Shown here one piece after another: positions 43,587 through 52,303 of a stretch of 64,000 nucleotides of DNA. Every line of letters starts with the position of its first letter. Position 1 is the stretch's first letter. Position numbers and translations under genes: made by a program. Under the pieces are notes generated by a model. The model searched no databases and was not told the DNA's origin. It saw only the letters and a list, made by a program, of their open reading frames with translations. The DNA comes from Streptomyces sindenensis (GTDB lineage Bacteria; Actinomycetota; Actinomycetes; Streptomycetales; Streptomycetaceae): positions 1 through 64,000 of the forward strand of contig NZ_BMSG01000022.1 in the NCBI RefSeq assembly GCF_014649035.1. The letters run 5' to 3'.

Positions 43587-44545
43587 GTCCCTATTCCCTG
43601 ACCCGCACCCTGCCGGTGGACGCGACGGAAGCCGCGCTGCGCGCCGATGTCCTCGGCGGTCTGACCCGGCATCCCAAGACGCTGCCGCCGAAGTGGTTCT
43701 ACGATGCCCGCGGCAGCGAGCTGTTCGAGGAGATCACCCGGCTGCCGGAGTACTACCCGACCCGCGCGGAGCGGGAGATCCTGCAGACCCGGGCCGAGGA
43801 GATCGCCGCCGCTTCGGGGGCCCGGACCGTGATCGAGCTGGGTTCGGGGTCGTCCGAGAAGACCCGCCATCTCCTGGAAGTCCTCCCCGAGTTGCACTCC
43901 TACGTCCCGGTGGACGTGAGCGAGAGCGCGCTGACGGGGGCGGCCGAGTCGCTGCTGGCCGAACACCCCGGCCTCTCCGTCCACGCACTGATCGCGGACT
44001 TCACCACCGGCCTGGTCCTGCCGGGGACGCCGGGCCCCCGGCTGGTGGTGTTCCTGGGCGGCACGATCGGCAACCTGCTGCCGGAGGAACGGGCGGCGTT
44101 CCTGCGGTCGGTGCGCGCGCTGCTCTCGCCCGGTGACGCGCTGCTGCTGGGCACGGACCTGGTGAAGGAGGAGGAGACGCTGGTGGCCGCGTACGACGAC
44201 GCGGCCGGGGTGACGGCGGCCTTCAACAAGAATGTCCTGAGCGTCGTCAACCGTGAGTTGGGGGCCGATTTCCCGCTCGACGGCTTCGACCATCGCGCGG
44301 TGTGGAATCCGCAGGAGCGGTGGATCGAGATGCGGCTGCGGGCCCGGCGGGCGCTGAGCGTCAAGATCCGGGAGCTGGATCTCGTGGTGCCGTTCGAGGC
44401 CGGTGAGGAGCTGCGTACGGAGGTGTCGGCGAAGTTCCGCCAGGAGGACGTCCGCGAGGAGCTGGCCGCCGCCGGGATGCGGCTGGCTCAGTGGTGGACG
44501 GACTCGGCGGGCCGGTTCGCCCTGTCGTTGGCCACGGCGGTCTGA
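43583..44545 (+). CDS. egtD: Histidine N-alpha-methyltransferase EgtD
   Basis: A 320-residue SAM-dependent enzyme that trimethylates histidine to hercynine, the first ergothioneine-specific step. Motif I is IELGSGSSEKTRHLL (near 83). PKWFYDARGSELFEEITRLPEYYPTRAE is the family histidine-binding start, and LVVFLGGTIGNL follows. The GTG start overlaps the egtC stop (GTGA). The last 58 bases overlap the convergent acyltransferase gene. No egtE lyase gene follows. Confidence 0.95.
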   Translation: MSPYSLTRTLPVDATEAALRADVLGGLTRHPKTLPPKWFYDARGSELFEEITRLPEYYPTRAEREILQTRAEEIAAASGARTVIELGSGSSEKTRHLLEVLPELHSYVPVDVSESALTGAAESLLAEHPGLSVHALIADFTTGLVLPGTPGPRLVVFLGGTIGNLLPEERAAFLRSVRALLSPGDALLLGTDLVKEEETLVAAYDDAAGVTAAFNKNVLSVVNRELGADFPLDGFDHRAVWNPQERWIEMRLRARRALSVKIRELDLVVPFEAGEELRTEVSAKFRQEDVREELAAAGMRLAQWWTDSAGRFALSLATAV

Positions 44546-45405
44546 CCGGGCCGGCCGGACGGGCCGGCCCCGCGGGGCCCTCCGGGCCCGAGGACGGCCG
44601 CTCGTGCCCTGCGGGCCAGGGCACGGCGGCCGGCCCCGCCGTCCGCGGCGATCGGCGCGAGCACGTCGACACGGGCGGTGAGCCCGGCCGCCCGCACCAC
44701 CCGCCACAGGGAGGCGGCGAGCGGGTCGGTCCCGACGAACGCGACCGCGCCCGCGGGCCGGTCCGAGCAGTGCGCCGCGACACCGTGCGCCGCGGCGCGG
44801 TAGGTGATCCGGACCGGCCGGACCGTCGCGCCGGAGTCGATCGCCGCCTGGAACACGGCGGGCCGGAACACGCCGCCGCCCCGTCCGCACCAGGTGCTGC
44901 CCTCGGGGAAGACCACGACCCGGGAGCCGGAGCGCAGGGCCGTCGCGATGTCCCGTACGGCGGCGGGCAGGGCGCGCAGCCGGTCGCGGTCGATGAACAG
45001 GGTGCCGCCGAGCGCGGCGAGAGGCCCCAGGAGCGGCCAGCCCCGGATCTCGCGCTTGGCCACCGTGCGGCCGGGCAGCACGGACGCGACCAGCGGTATG
45101 TCGAGCCAGGAGATGTGGTTGGCGACGACCAGTTCGCCCCCGTCCGGGGCGCGGTCCGGCGCGTGCCGCCGGACCAGGACGCGTACGCCGAAGGCCCGCA
45201 CGACGGCGCGCGCCCAGCGCCGGGTCAGCCGGAGTCGCGGGCCGGTCCCCAGCGGCCGGACCAGCGGGACGCAGGCCACCCCCAGCAGGACGAGGGCGCA
45301 GCCGGCCAGCAGGAGGAGGGCGGCGGGCAGCGGAGCGCGTACGGCTCCGGTGTGCCGGGCGCAGCCGTCCGGGGTGCACGGGGCGACGGGCAGCCAGCCG
45401 GTCAT
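44488..45405 (-). CDS. 1-acyl-glycerol-3-phosphate acyltransferase-like protein (OlsA/PlsC)
   Basis: A 305-residue acyltransferase. After an N-terminal membrane helix (AALLLLAGCALVLLGVAC, near 28-46) come the PlsC motifs NHISWLDIP (H-x4-D) and FPEGSTW, with a late PVRITYR element. With the OlsB-like gene upstream it should add the second acyl chain, forming ornithine lipid. A general phospholipid role is an alternative. The ATG overlaps the upstream stop (ATGA). The C-terminal 20 residues overlap egtD on the other strand and are Gly/Pro-rich, so the true end of conserved sequence is earlier. Confidence 0.88.
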   Translation of the reverse strand: MTGWLPVAPCTPDGCARHTGAVRAPLPAALLLLAGCALVLLGVACVPLVRPLGTGPRLRLTRRWARAVVRAFGVRVLVRRHAPDRAPDGGELVVANHISWLDIPLVASVLPGRTVAKREIRGWPLLGPLAALGGTLFIDRDRLRALPAAVRDIATALRSGSRVVVFPEGSTWCGRGGGVFRPAVFQAAIDSGATVRPVRITYRAAAHGVAAHCSDRPAGAVAFVGTDPLAASLWRVVRAAGLTARVDVLAPIAADGGAGRRALARRARAAVLGPGGPRGAGPSGRPGQTAVANDRANRPAESVHH

Positions 45406-46217
45406 CGCAGCGGGGCCAGGGACAGGAAGTGGCGCAGATAGCGAGGGTCGGTCCGGCGCAGGGAGAGCAGGACGTACAGGTCGGCGACGTTGAAGTCGGG
45501 GTCGTACGCCGGGGCGCCGCAGATCTGGGCGCCGAGCCGGAGGTAGCCGCGCAGCAGCGGCGGGAGGTCCGCCCGGGAGCCGGCCTCCGGGCCGTGCGCG
45601 GAGGAGTCCCAGAGGCGGTGCGGGGTGACCCAGTACTCCTGGGGGGCGAGGTGTCCCGCGCGTACGGTGTTCCAGCTGCGGGCGGCCGAGGCGCCGCCGT
45701 CGGCCAGCGGCAGGGAGCAGCAGCCCGCTATCCAGGTGTGGCCGGTGCGCTCCATGTAGCGGGCGAGTCCGGCCCAGACGAGGGCGATGACCGCGCCGTC
45801 GCGGTGGGCGGGGTGGACGCAGGAGCGGCCGACCTCGACGAGGTCGTCGCGGATCGGGGCGAGCCTGCTGAGGTCGAACTCGCTCTCCGCGTAGAGGCGT
45901 CCGGCGATCCGGGCCCGGTCCGGCGGCAGCAGCCGGTAGGTGGCGACGACATCGCCGGTGGCGGTCTCCCGGACCAGCAGGTGGTCGCAGTAGGCGTCGA
46001 AGGCGTCGCTGTCCAGGCCGGGTTCGGGTCCCTCCAGCCGGGCTCCGAGCTCCCCGGCGAACACCAGGTGGCGCAGCCGCTGCGCCGCGCGTACGTCCTC
46101 CTGGCAGGTGGCGAGGGAGACCCGGTAGGCCGGTTCGGGGGCGGTGGCGGTCTCGGGCGCGGGGCTCGGGGCGGCGGCGGGAGGAGCGTGGTGCGGGGCG
46201 ACGGGCAGCACGGTCAT
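45402..46217 (-). CDS. L-ornithine N-alpha-acyltransferase-like protein (OlsB, GNAT fold)
   Basis: A 271-residue hemolysin-like acyltransferase of the OlsB family, which puts a 3-hydroxyacyl chain on ornithine as the first step of ornithine-lipid synthesis. Family cues: QRLRHLVFAGELG near 45, DAYCDHLLVRETATGDVVATYRLL, LVEVGRSCVHPAHRDG, GCCSLPLADGG and the late YDPDFNVADLYVLL. The first 30 residues are Ala/Pro-rich and disordered. It is upstream of and coupled to the PlsC-like gene, which matches olsBA operons. Ornithine lipids often replace phospholipids under phosphate limitation. No PHO box was searched systematically. Confidence 0.88.
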   Translation of the reverse strand: MTVLPVAPHHAPPAAAPSPAPETATAPEPAYRVSLATCQEDVRAAQRLRHLVFAGELGARLEGPEPGLDSDAFDAYCDHLLVRETATGDVVATYRLLPPDRARIAGRLYAESEFDLSRLAPIRDDLVEVGRSCVHPAHRDGAVIALVWAGLARYMERTGHTWIAGCCSLPLADGGASAARSWNTVRAGHLAPQEYWVTPHRLWDSSAHGPEAGSRADLPPLLRGYLRLGAQICGAPAYDPDFNVADLYVLLSLRRTDPRYLRHFLSLAPLR

Positions 46218-46402
46218 GGCGGTCTCCGGGGACGGAAGAGGTCTGGGGCCGGACCGTCGCGGGTGCGACGCACCGACCCCTTACTTCTTCCGTCACCGGC
46301 TGGATTCGACGTGACCGCCGTGGGGAGCGCGGATGTGCGACGGCTGAATCCCCAGGGACGGGGCGTCCGGGCCCGCCGCCCGCCGTCCCCGGGTGCGCGG
46401 GA

Positions 46403-47659
46403 TCAGCCGGTGCCGGTGAGCAGAGCGGTGATGCGCTCGGAGGCGGCCCTGGCCTCCCGTGCGGGATCGCCGCCCTGGAGCACGGCCGTCATGTAGGGCT
46501 TGATCGGGTTCTCCGCCTCGACCCTGGCCCACTGGGCAGAGTTGGGGGTGGCGCGGCCGCGGGTGGCGCCTTCCGCCATGGCCGCGGTGCCCTCGTCGCC
46601 CTCGATGACATGGGCGAGGTTCGGCTTGTTGGGGACGTAACTCATGCCCTGGGCCAGCTCCGTCTGCCACTTCTCGCCCGCCAGCGCCTTGACGACGGCG
46701 ATGCCCGCGCTGCGCTCGTCGGCGTTCTTCGGGACGATGAGGTCGGATCCGCCGGTGAATACCGAACCGGGCTCCTTCGCGGTCTTGCCGGGAATGGGGA
46801 AGTAGCCCAGCTTTCCCTTGAGTTCGGGATTCTTCTGCTCGATGAGCGCGGCGCTGCCCGGCACCGAGATGATCTGGGCGACGTCGCCCTTGGCGAATAC
46901 GTCGGTCTGCGGGGGCTTCTCCTCGTCGGCGTCCTTGGGGCCGTCGCCGAGCGCCTGGAGTTTCTGGTAGAACTCCATGCCCGCGAGGGCCTCAGGGGTG
47001 TCCAGGGCGCCCTGCCAGTCGCCGCCGTTCTCGTCGGCGAGCTCGCCGCCCTCGTCCCAGATGAATCCGGCGAGCACGTACCAGTTCTGACCGGCCAGGT
47101 AAATGCCTTGGTTTCCGCTGTTGTTGAGCTTCTCGGTGGCGGCGATCCACTCGGCGCGCGTCTTCGGGACGGCGTCGATGCCCGCCTCCCGGAAGATGTC
47201 CTTGTTGTAGATCACCACCCGGTTGGCCGCGTACCAGGGGATGCCGTACTGGACGCCGTTGATGCTGCCGGGCTGGGCCAGGCCGGGCAGCCAGTCCTCA
47301 CTGCCCAGATCACGCATCGATTCGAGGGTCAGATCCCGCAGGCCGCCGCTCTCCGCGTACTGCGCGACCTGGGTGTTTCCGACCTCGATCACGTCCGGGG
47401 CGTCGTCACCCTCCAGCGCGGCGATGACCTTGGGACCGATGCCGCTCCACTCCTGGATCTGGAAGTCCAGCTCGATCGAGGGGTTCTCCTCCTCGTACGA
47501 GCGGGTGAACTTGTCCAGGAAGCCGGGCGAGACGCTGTCCTTCATCAGCCAGACCGTCACGGTCCGGTCACCGCCGCCCGCCCCGGATATCAAGCCGCAT
47601 CCGCTGAGTGCGACGGTCGAGACAAGCGCGACGGCTCCGGTCAGGATGCGGTTCTTCAC
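46403..47659 (-). CDS. DasA-like sugar-binding lipoprotein of an ABC transporter
   Basis: A 418-residue extracellular binding protein. A lipoprotein signal (TGAVALVSTVALSGCG) is followed by TVTVWLMKDSVSPGFLDKFT, EWSGIGPKVIAAL, DAPDVIEVGNTQVAQY and GIPWYAANRVVIYNK, a set typical of Streptomyces DasA and other CUT1 proteins. DasA binds chitobiose. No permease or ATPase gene is nearby, so it would need transporter parts (DasBC and MsiK) encoded elsewhere. A DasR-like operator lies about 90 bases upstream. The GTG at 47659 follows AAGGTGA. Confidence 0.88.
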   Translation of the reverse strand: MKNRILTGAVALVSTVALSGCGLISGAGGGDRTVTVWLMKDSVSPGFLDKFTRSYEEENPSIELDFQIQEWSGIGPKVIAALEGDDAPDVIEVGNTQVAQYAESGGLRDLTLESMRDLGSEDWLPGLAQPGSINGVQYGIPWYAANRVVIYNKDIFREAGIDAVPKTRAEWIAATEKLNNSGNQGIYLAGQNWYVLAGFIWDEGGELADENGGDWQGALDTPEALAGMEFYQKLQALGDGPKDADEEKPPQTDVFAKGDVAQIISVPGSAALIEQKNPELKGKLGYFPIPGKTAKEPGSVFTGGSDLIVPKNADERSAGIAVVKALAGEKWQTELAQGMSYVPNKPNLAHVIEGDEGTAAMAEGATRGRATPNSAQWARVEAENPIKPYMTAVLQGGDPAREARAASERITALLTGTG

Positions 47660-47748
47660 GTAGTCACCTTCTGCGAAACGGCACAACGAAATCGGGACCC
47701 GGTGTGGGGGGATTGCGGGCGGCGCTCGCACGGGTGGTTGGCTGAATT

Positions 47749-47762
47749 TTGGTATGGACCAA
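47749..47762 (-). promoter_or_regulatory. DasR-like (dre) operator upstream of the DasA-like gene
   Basis: The 14-base site TTGGTATGGACCAA is a palindrome except for its four central bases. Read on the gene strand (TTGGTCCATACCAA) its core TGGTCCATACCA matches the DasR consensus TGGTCTAGACCA at 10 of 12 positions. It lies 90-103 bases before the start. GlcNAc-phosphate-responsive repression is inferred. A LacI-type regulator is an alternative. Confidence 0.6.
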
Positions 47763-47862
47763 TGGGTAGGTCAAGGCGGACGCCTGTGCCGATTCGCCCC
47801 ACTCTCCCCCTCGCGGGACGCCCGGGATTGGGGCACGGTGGTCACAGGAGAGGAGACAAACA

Positions 47863-48078
47863 ATGGCGAACCACACCTATCGGGTCACCGAGATCGTAGG
47901 AACCTCCGACGAGGGCGTCGACGCGGCGATCCGGAACGGCGTCGCAAGAGCCGCGGAAACGTTGCACAATCTCGATTGGTTCGAGATTAATCAAGTTCGC
48001 GGCCATATCGAAGATGGCCGAATCGCGCACTATCAGGTCGGCCTGAAGGTGGGCTTTCGGCTCGACGAAAACACCTGA
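47863..48078 (+). CDS. Dodecin, flavin-storage protein
   Basis: A 71-residue dodecin: ANHTYRVTEIVGTSDEGVD starts the family beta-alpha-beta2 fold, and the Trp at LDWFEINQVRGHI stacks on flavin in the dodecamer. GQV-like VGLKVGFRL ends it. It sequesters FMN/FAD or coenzyme A. GGAGAGGAGA lies 5 to 13 bases before the ATG. It is a single gene, divergent from the DasA-like gene and ending one base before the convergent HAD gene. Confidence 0.95.
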   Translation: MANHTYRVTEIVGTSDEGVDAAIRNGVARAAETLHNLDWFEINQVRGHIEDGRIAHYQVGLKVGFRLDENT

Positions 48079-48567
48079 TCACGTACGCCCCTCGCGCTCC
48101 TGGGCGTCCTTCAGGACGGCCGACGGATCGGCCCAGCGGGCCCGCACCACGGCAAATCCGGCCACCTCGGCCGCATCGCAGACCAACTCGTCGTCGTCCA
48201 CGAGCATGCGCACCCGCCCCGTCCGCCCGAGCCGCCGGAGGATGTCCAGCTTCGTCCGGCGGGCGGGGCGCCGGTCGTCGTCGCGCCGCATGAACAGCGT
48301 GCCCTCGGGCAGCCCCTGGCGGCTCAGCCAGCGCACGGTGTCGCGGCGGCACCGCTCGGGGCGCCCGGTCAGATAGACGATGCGGCACTCCTCGGCACTC
48401 GCGTGCACCATCCGTACGCCTTCGGGGAGCGGCGGGTCGTCCACGGCCGCGGCGAAGAAGCCCGCCCAGTCGCGCTTGGCGCCCTCCAGGAAGTGCTGGC
48501 GGTGGGCGGTGCCCGCGAGTGTGTTGTCCAGGTCGAATACGGCCAGCGGCCGTGCGTCGTTCTCCAC
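48079..48567 (-). CDS. HAD superfamily phosphatase-like protein
   Basis: A 162-residue HAD protein. Motif I is FDLDNTLAG (near 12-20), motif II the Thr in IVYLTGRPERCR, then a motif III Lys region (RRTKLDILRRLG), and the motif IV acidic pair MLVDDDELV. The absence of a cap domain and the LTGRPE..R segment resemble the 3'-phosphatase half of polynucleotide kinase. The substrate is unknown. The stop abuts the dodecin stop on the other strand. Confidence 0.88.
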   Translation of the reverse strand: MENDARPLAVFDLDNTLAGTAHRQHFLEGAKRDWAGFFAAAVDDPPLPEGVRMVHASAEECRIVYLTGRPERCRRDTVRWLSRQGLPEGTLFMRRDDDRRPARRTKLDILRRLGRTGRVRMLVDDDELVCDAAEVAGFAVVRARWADPSAVLKDAQEREGRT

Positions 48568-48581
48568 TCCCCCAGCTTAGG

Positions 48582-48632
48582 AAGCGCCTCGGCTCAGGAA
48601 GTGCCTCGGCTCAGGAAGTGCCTCGGCTCAGG
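48582..48632. repeat. Three 17-bp tandem repeats
   Basis: AAGCGCCTCGGCTCAGG, then AAGTGCCTCGGCTCAGG twice (48582-48598, 48599-48615, 48616-48632), with a degenerate fourth end. They fill the divergent gap between the HAD and monooxygenase genes, about 45 bases before the latter's start. Confidence 0.92.
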
Positions 48633-48676
48633 GTGCGCCTCGGGAATCCCTGCGGAGCCGGCGCGTTGAACAGATC

Positions 48677-49684
48677 GTGAGCTCTGTGATCGCGTCGACC
48701 CGCTTCTCCGTCCTGGACCGTTCCCGCACCCGCGAGGGGCACGAGGCACCCCGGGCGCTGCGCGACACCGTGGATCTGGCCCGGGAGGCGGAGGCGCTCG
48801 GCTTCCACCGCTTCTGGGTCTCCGAGCACCACGGCGTGCCGGGGGTCGCGGGGTCCGCGCCGACGGTGCTGGCCGCCGCCGTCGCCGCGGCGACCTCCAC
48901 CATCCGGGTCGGCACCGGCGGAGTGATGCTGCCCAACCACCGGCCGCTGGTCGTCGCGGAGCAGTTCGGGGTGCTCGCCTCCCTCTTTCCCGGCCGGATC
49001 GACATGGGGCTCGGCCGCTCGGTGGGCTTCACCGACGGCGTCCGCCGGGCCCTGGGCCACGGCAAGGAGGACGCCGAGGACTTCCCCGGACGGCTGGCCG
49101 AACTGCTCGGCTGGATCGACGGCACCCAGCAGGCCCACCCCCGGGTGCACGCCCGTCCGGCGGAGGGCCTGCGGATCCCCGCGTACGTGCTCGCGACCGG
49201 CGAGGGCGCGTCGGTCGCGGCGGCCGCCGGTCTTCCCCTCGTCATCGGCGACCTGCGCGGCCGGGAGAAGGTGCTGCGGGCCATCGAGGTGTACCGCCGC
49301 GATTTCCGCCCGTCCGCGCGCGCCGAGCGCCCCGAGGTGATCGTCGCGGGCACGGTGGCCGTCGCCGGCACCGAGGAGGCGGCCCGTCGGCTGCTCGTAC
49401 CGGAGGCGTGGGCCATGGCGTACTCCCGTACGCACGGAGACTTTCCGCCGCTCGCCCCGGCCAGGGAGATCGAGCGCCGCACGATGACCGCGAAGGAGCG
49501 GGAGCTGTACGAACGGGGGCTCGACGGTCACATCCACGGCACCGAGGAGCAGGTCACCGAGCAGCTGGAGCGGGCGATCAAGGAGACCGGGGCGGACGAG
49601 GTGCTCGTGACGACCAGTACGTACGACCGTGAGGCGCTGGTGGATTCGCTGCGGCGGCTGGCGGGGATCGCCCGCACGCCGTGA
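48677..49684 (+). CDS. Luciferase-like (LLM class) flavin-dependent monooxygenase
   Basis: A 335-residue TIM-barrel FMN monooxygenase of the MsnO8-like LLM group. Family segments: LAREAEALGFHRFWVSEHH, STIRVGTGGVMLPNHRPLVVAEQFGVL, LFPGRIDMGLGRS, and the C-terminal VLVTTSTYDREALVDSLRRLA. The substrate is unknown. The GTG at 48677 lies after the 17-bp repeats. The upstream UTR is short. No partner reductase is nearby. Confidence 0.9.
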   Translation: MSSVIASTRFSVLDRSRTREGHEAPRALRDTVDLAREAEALGFHRFWVSEHHGVPGVAGSAPTVLAAAVAAATSTIRVGTGGVMLPNHRPLVVAEQFGVLASLFPGRIDMGLGRSVGFTDGVRRALGHGKEDAEDFPGRLAELLGWIDGTQQAHPRVHARPAEGLRIPAYVLATGEGASVAAAAGLPLVIGDLRGREKVLRAIEVYRRDFRPSARAERPEVIVAGTVAVAGTEEAARRLLVPEAWAMAYSRTHGDFPPLAPAREIERRTMTAKERELYERGLDGHIHGTEEQVTEQLERAIKETGADEVLVTTSTYDREALVDSLRRLAGIARTP

Positions 49685-49799
49685 GGCGGGCTGCCGGGTC
49701 CCGGGCGGCCACCGAAGGCGCCGACGCCTAGAATCAGACTGTTTGTCCCCCAGGCGGTCCGCCGGACGCCCACACCCCACCCGTACGGAGCCGAGCCCC

Positions 49800-52253
49800 A
49801 TGCACTCCCCCCACGATCCGTACGTCCGGGTGCGCGGTGCCCGCGAGCACAATCTCCAGGACGTGAACGTCGACCTCCCGCGCGACACCCTGACGGTCTT
49901 CACCGGGGTGTCCGGGTCCGGCAAATCGTCGCTGGCGTTCGGCACCATCTACGCCGAGGCCCAGCGCCGCTACTTCGAGTCCGTCGCCCCCTACGCCCGG
50001 CGGCTGATCCACCAGGTGGGCGCACCCGCCGTCGGGGAGATCACCGGGTTGCCACCCGCCGTCTCGCTGGAGCAGCGGCGCTCCGCCCCCGGGGCCCGGT
50101 CGTCCGTGGGGACGGTGACCACGCTCTCCAACTCGCTGCGGATGCTGTTCTCCCGCGCGGGCGACTATCCGCCGGGGGCCGAGCGGCTGGATTCCGACTC
50201 CTTCTCCCCCAACACGGCCGTCGGGGCGTGTCCGGAGTGCCACGGCCTGGGGCGGATCCACCGGACGGACGAGGAGCTGCTCGTCCCGGATCCCTCGCTG
50301 TCCATCCGGGAGGGGGCGATCGCCGCCTGGCCGGGGGCGTGGCAGGGGAAGAATCTGCGGGATGTGCTGGACGCGCTGGGCCACGACGTCGACCGGCCCT
50401 GGCGGGAGCTGGATCCGCGGGACCGTGAGTGGATCCTGTTCACCGACGAGCAGCCGGTGGTGACGGTGCATCCGGTACGGGACGCGGGCCGGATCCAACG
50501 CCCTTACCAGGGCACGTACATGAGCGCGCGGCGCTATGTGCTGCACACCTTCGCCGACACCAAGAGCCGGTCGCTGCGGGCGAAGGCGGAGCGTTTCCTG
50601 ACCAGCGCCCCGTGTCCGGTGTGCGGCGGGAGCCGGCTGCGGCCCGAGGCGATGGCGGTGACCTTCGCCGGGCGGACCATCGCGGAGCTGGCCGGGCTGC
50701 CGCTGTCCGACCTGGCGGAGGTGCTGTCGGGCGCCGGGGCCGGCGGTGCGGGGGCGGGCGGCGAGGAGACGGCCCGGGTGCTGACGGCCGATCTGCTGGC
50801 GCGGATCGGGACGGTGACGGAGCTGGGCCTCGGCTATCTGAGCCTGGACCGCACGGCCCCGACCCTGTCCTCGGGTGAGCTGCAACGGCTACGGCTGGCC
50901 ACGCAGTTGCGGTCGGGGCTCTTCGGTGTCGTGTACGTCCTGGACGAGCCGTCGGCCGGGCTGCATCCGGCGGACACCGAGGCGCTGCTCGGGGTGCTGG
51001 CCCGGCTGAAGGAGGCCGGGAACTCGGTCTTCGTGGTGGAGCACCAGATGGACGTGGTGCGGCGGGCGGACTGGCTGGTGGACGTGGGCCCGCTGGCCGG
51101 GGAGCACGGCGGGCGGGTACTGCACAGCGGGCCGCCGGAGGGGCTGGCCCGGGTGCCGGAGTCGGCGACGCGCCGCTTCCTGTTCCCCGAGGACGCCCGC
51201 GACGCCTCGCCGGTGCGTGAGCCGCGCACCCCGTCCGGGTGGATCCGGCTCACCGGCGTGGAGCGGCACAACGTGCGGGGTGTCGACGCGGCGTTCCCGC
51301 TCGGGGTGTTCACGGCGGTCACCGGGGTGTCCGGCTCGGGCAAGTCGACCCTGGTCGGCCAGGTGCTCGCGGGGGTGCTCGCGGACCGGCAGGCGGGCGA
51401 GGAGGCGGCCGGGGCGGGCGTCGAGCAGTTCTGTGACTCCGCCACCGGTCTTGAGGCCGTGGACCGGCTCGTCCAGGTCGACCAGAAGCCCATCGGGCGT
51501 ACGCCCCGGTCCAATCTGGCCACGTACACCGGACTGTTCGACGCCGTGCGGAAGCTGTTCGCCCGGACGGAGACGGCCCGGGAGCGCGGCTACGGAGCAG
51601 GGCGGTTCTCGTTCAACGTGAGCGGCGGGCGGTGCGAGACCTGCCAGGGCGAGGGCTTCGTCTCGGTGGAGCTGCTGTTCCTGCCCAGCACCTACGCGCC
51701 CTGCCCGGACTGCCATGGTGCGCGCTACAACCCGGAGACGCTGGACGTCACCCTGGACGGCCTGACGATCGCTCAGGTCCTGGATCTGACGGTGGAGTCG
51801 GCGGCGTCGTTCTTCGCCGGGACACCCGCCGCCGAGCGCGCGCTGCGGACCCTGCTGGACGTGGGGCTCGGCTATCTGCGGCTCGGGCAGCCCGCCACGG
51901 AGCTGTCCGGCGGTGAGGCGCAGCGCATCAAGCTGGCGTCGGAGCTCCAGCGCACCCGGCGCGGGCACACGCTGTATCTGCTGGACGAGCCGACGACAGG
52001 GCTGCACCCGGCCGATGTGGAGGTGCTGATGCGGCAGTTGCACGCGCTCGTGGACGGCGGGAGCACGGTGGTGGTCGTGGAACACGACATGGCCGTCGTG
52101 GCGGGTGCGGACCATGTCATCGACCTGGGCCCCGGGGACGGGGACCGGGGCGGGCGGATCGTCGCTGCCGGCACCCCGGCCGAGGTGGCGCGTGCCGCCG
52201 GGAGCCGTACGGCGCCATATCTGGCGAAGGCACTGAGCGCAAGCGGGAGTTGA
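49800..52253 (+). CDS. UvrA-like ABC ATPase lacking the UvrB-binding domain (UvrA2 class)
   Basis: An 817-residue tandem ABC ATPase. The first Walker A is GVSGSGKSSLAFG, with zinc-binding CPECHG and CPVCGG pairs and signature LSSGELQRLRLA. The second Walker A is GVSGSGKSTLVG, with CETCQGEGF..CPDCHG and LSGGEAQRIKLAS. It is shorter than housekeeping UvrA (about 950-1000 residues), as in UvrA2/DrrC-like proteins that lack the UvrB-interaction domain and are linked to DNA-damage or intercalating-antibiotic tolerance. The ATG is at 49800. Confidence 0.9.
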   Translation: MHSPHDPYVRVRGAREHNLQDVNVDLPRDTLTVFTGVSGSGKSSLAFGTIYAEAQRRYFESVAPYARRLIHQVGAPAVGEITGLPPAVSLEQRRSAPGARSSVGTVTTLSNSLRMLFSRAGDYPPGAERLDSDSFSPNTAVGACPECHGLGRIHRTDEELLVPDPSLSIREGAIAAWPGAWQGKNLRDVLDALGHDVDRPWRELDPRDREWILFTDEQPVVTVHPVRDAGRIQRPYQGTYMSARRYVLHTFADTKSRSLRAKAERFLTSAPCPVCGGSRLRPEAMAVTFAGRTIAELAGLPLSDLAEVLSGAGAGGAGAGGEETARVLTADLLARIGTVTELGLGYLSLDRTAPTLSSGELQRLRLATQLRSGLFGVVYVLDEPSAGLHPADTEALLGVLARLKEAGNSVFVVEHQMDVVRRADWLVDVGPLAGEHGGRVLHSGPPEGLARVPESATRRFLFPEDARDASPVREPRTPSGWIRLTGVERHNVRGVDAAFPLGVFTAVTGVSGSGKSTLVGQVLAGVLADRQAGEEAAGAGVEQFCDSATGLEAVDRLVQVDQKPIGRTPRSNLATYTGLFDAVRKLFARTETARERGYGAGRFSFNVSGGRCETCQGEGFVSVELLFLPSTYAPCPDCHGARYNPETLDVTLDGLTIAQVLDLTVESAASFFAGTPAAERALRTLLDVGLGYLRLGQPATELSGGEAQRIKLASELQRTRRGHTLYLLDEPTTGLHPADVEVLMRQLHALVDGGSTVVVVEHDMAVVAGADHVIDLGPGDGDRGGRIVAAGTPAEVARAAGSRTAPYLAKALSASGS

Positions 52254-52293
52254 TCCCGTACGACTCCGGACGTGATCGGAGCCGTACGGGATC
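52252..52293. terminator. Bidirectional terminator between the UvrA2-class gene and sdhB
   Basis: GATCCCGTACGACTCCG (52252-52268) pairs with CGGAGCCGTACGGGATC (52277-52293) at 16 of 17 positions, with an 8-base loop. It starts inside the uvrA-like stop codon and ends 10 bases before the sdhB stop. Confidence 0.85.
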
Positions 52294-52303
52294 GACTCTC
52301 GCG

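Noticed and set aside
49734..50885. A minus-strand frame opposite the uvrA-like gene
   Set aside because: Mirror frame of a strongly supported ABC ATPase; composition is not protein-like.
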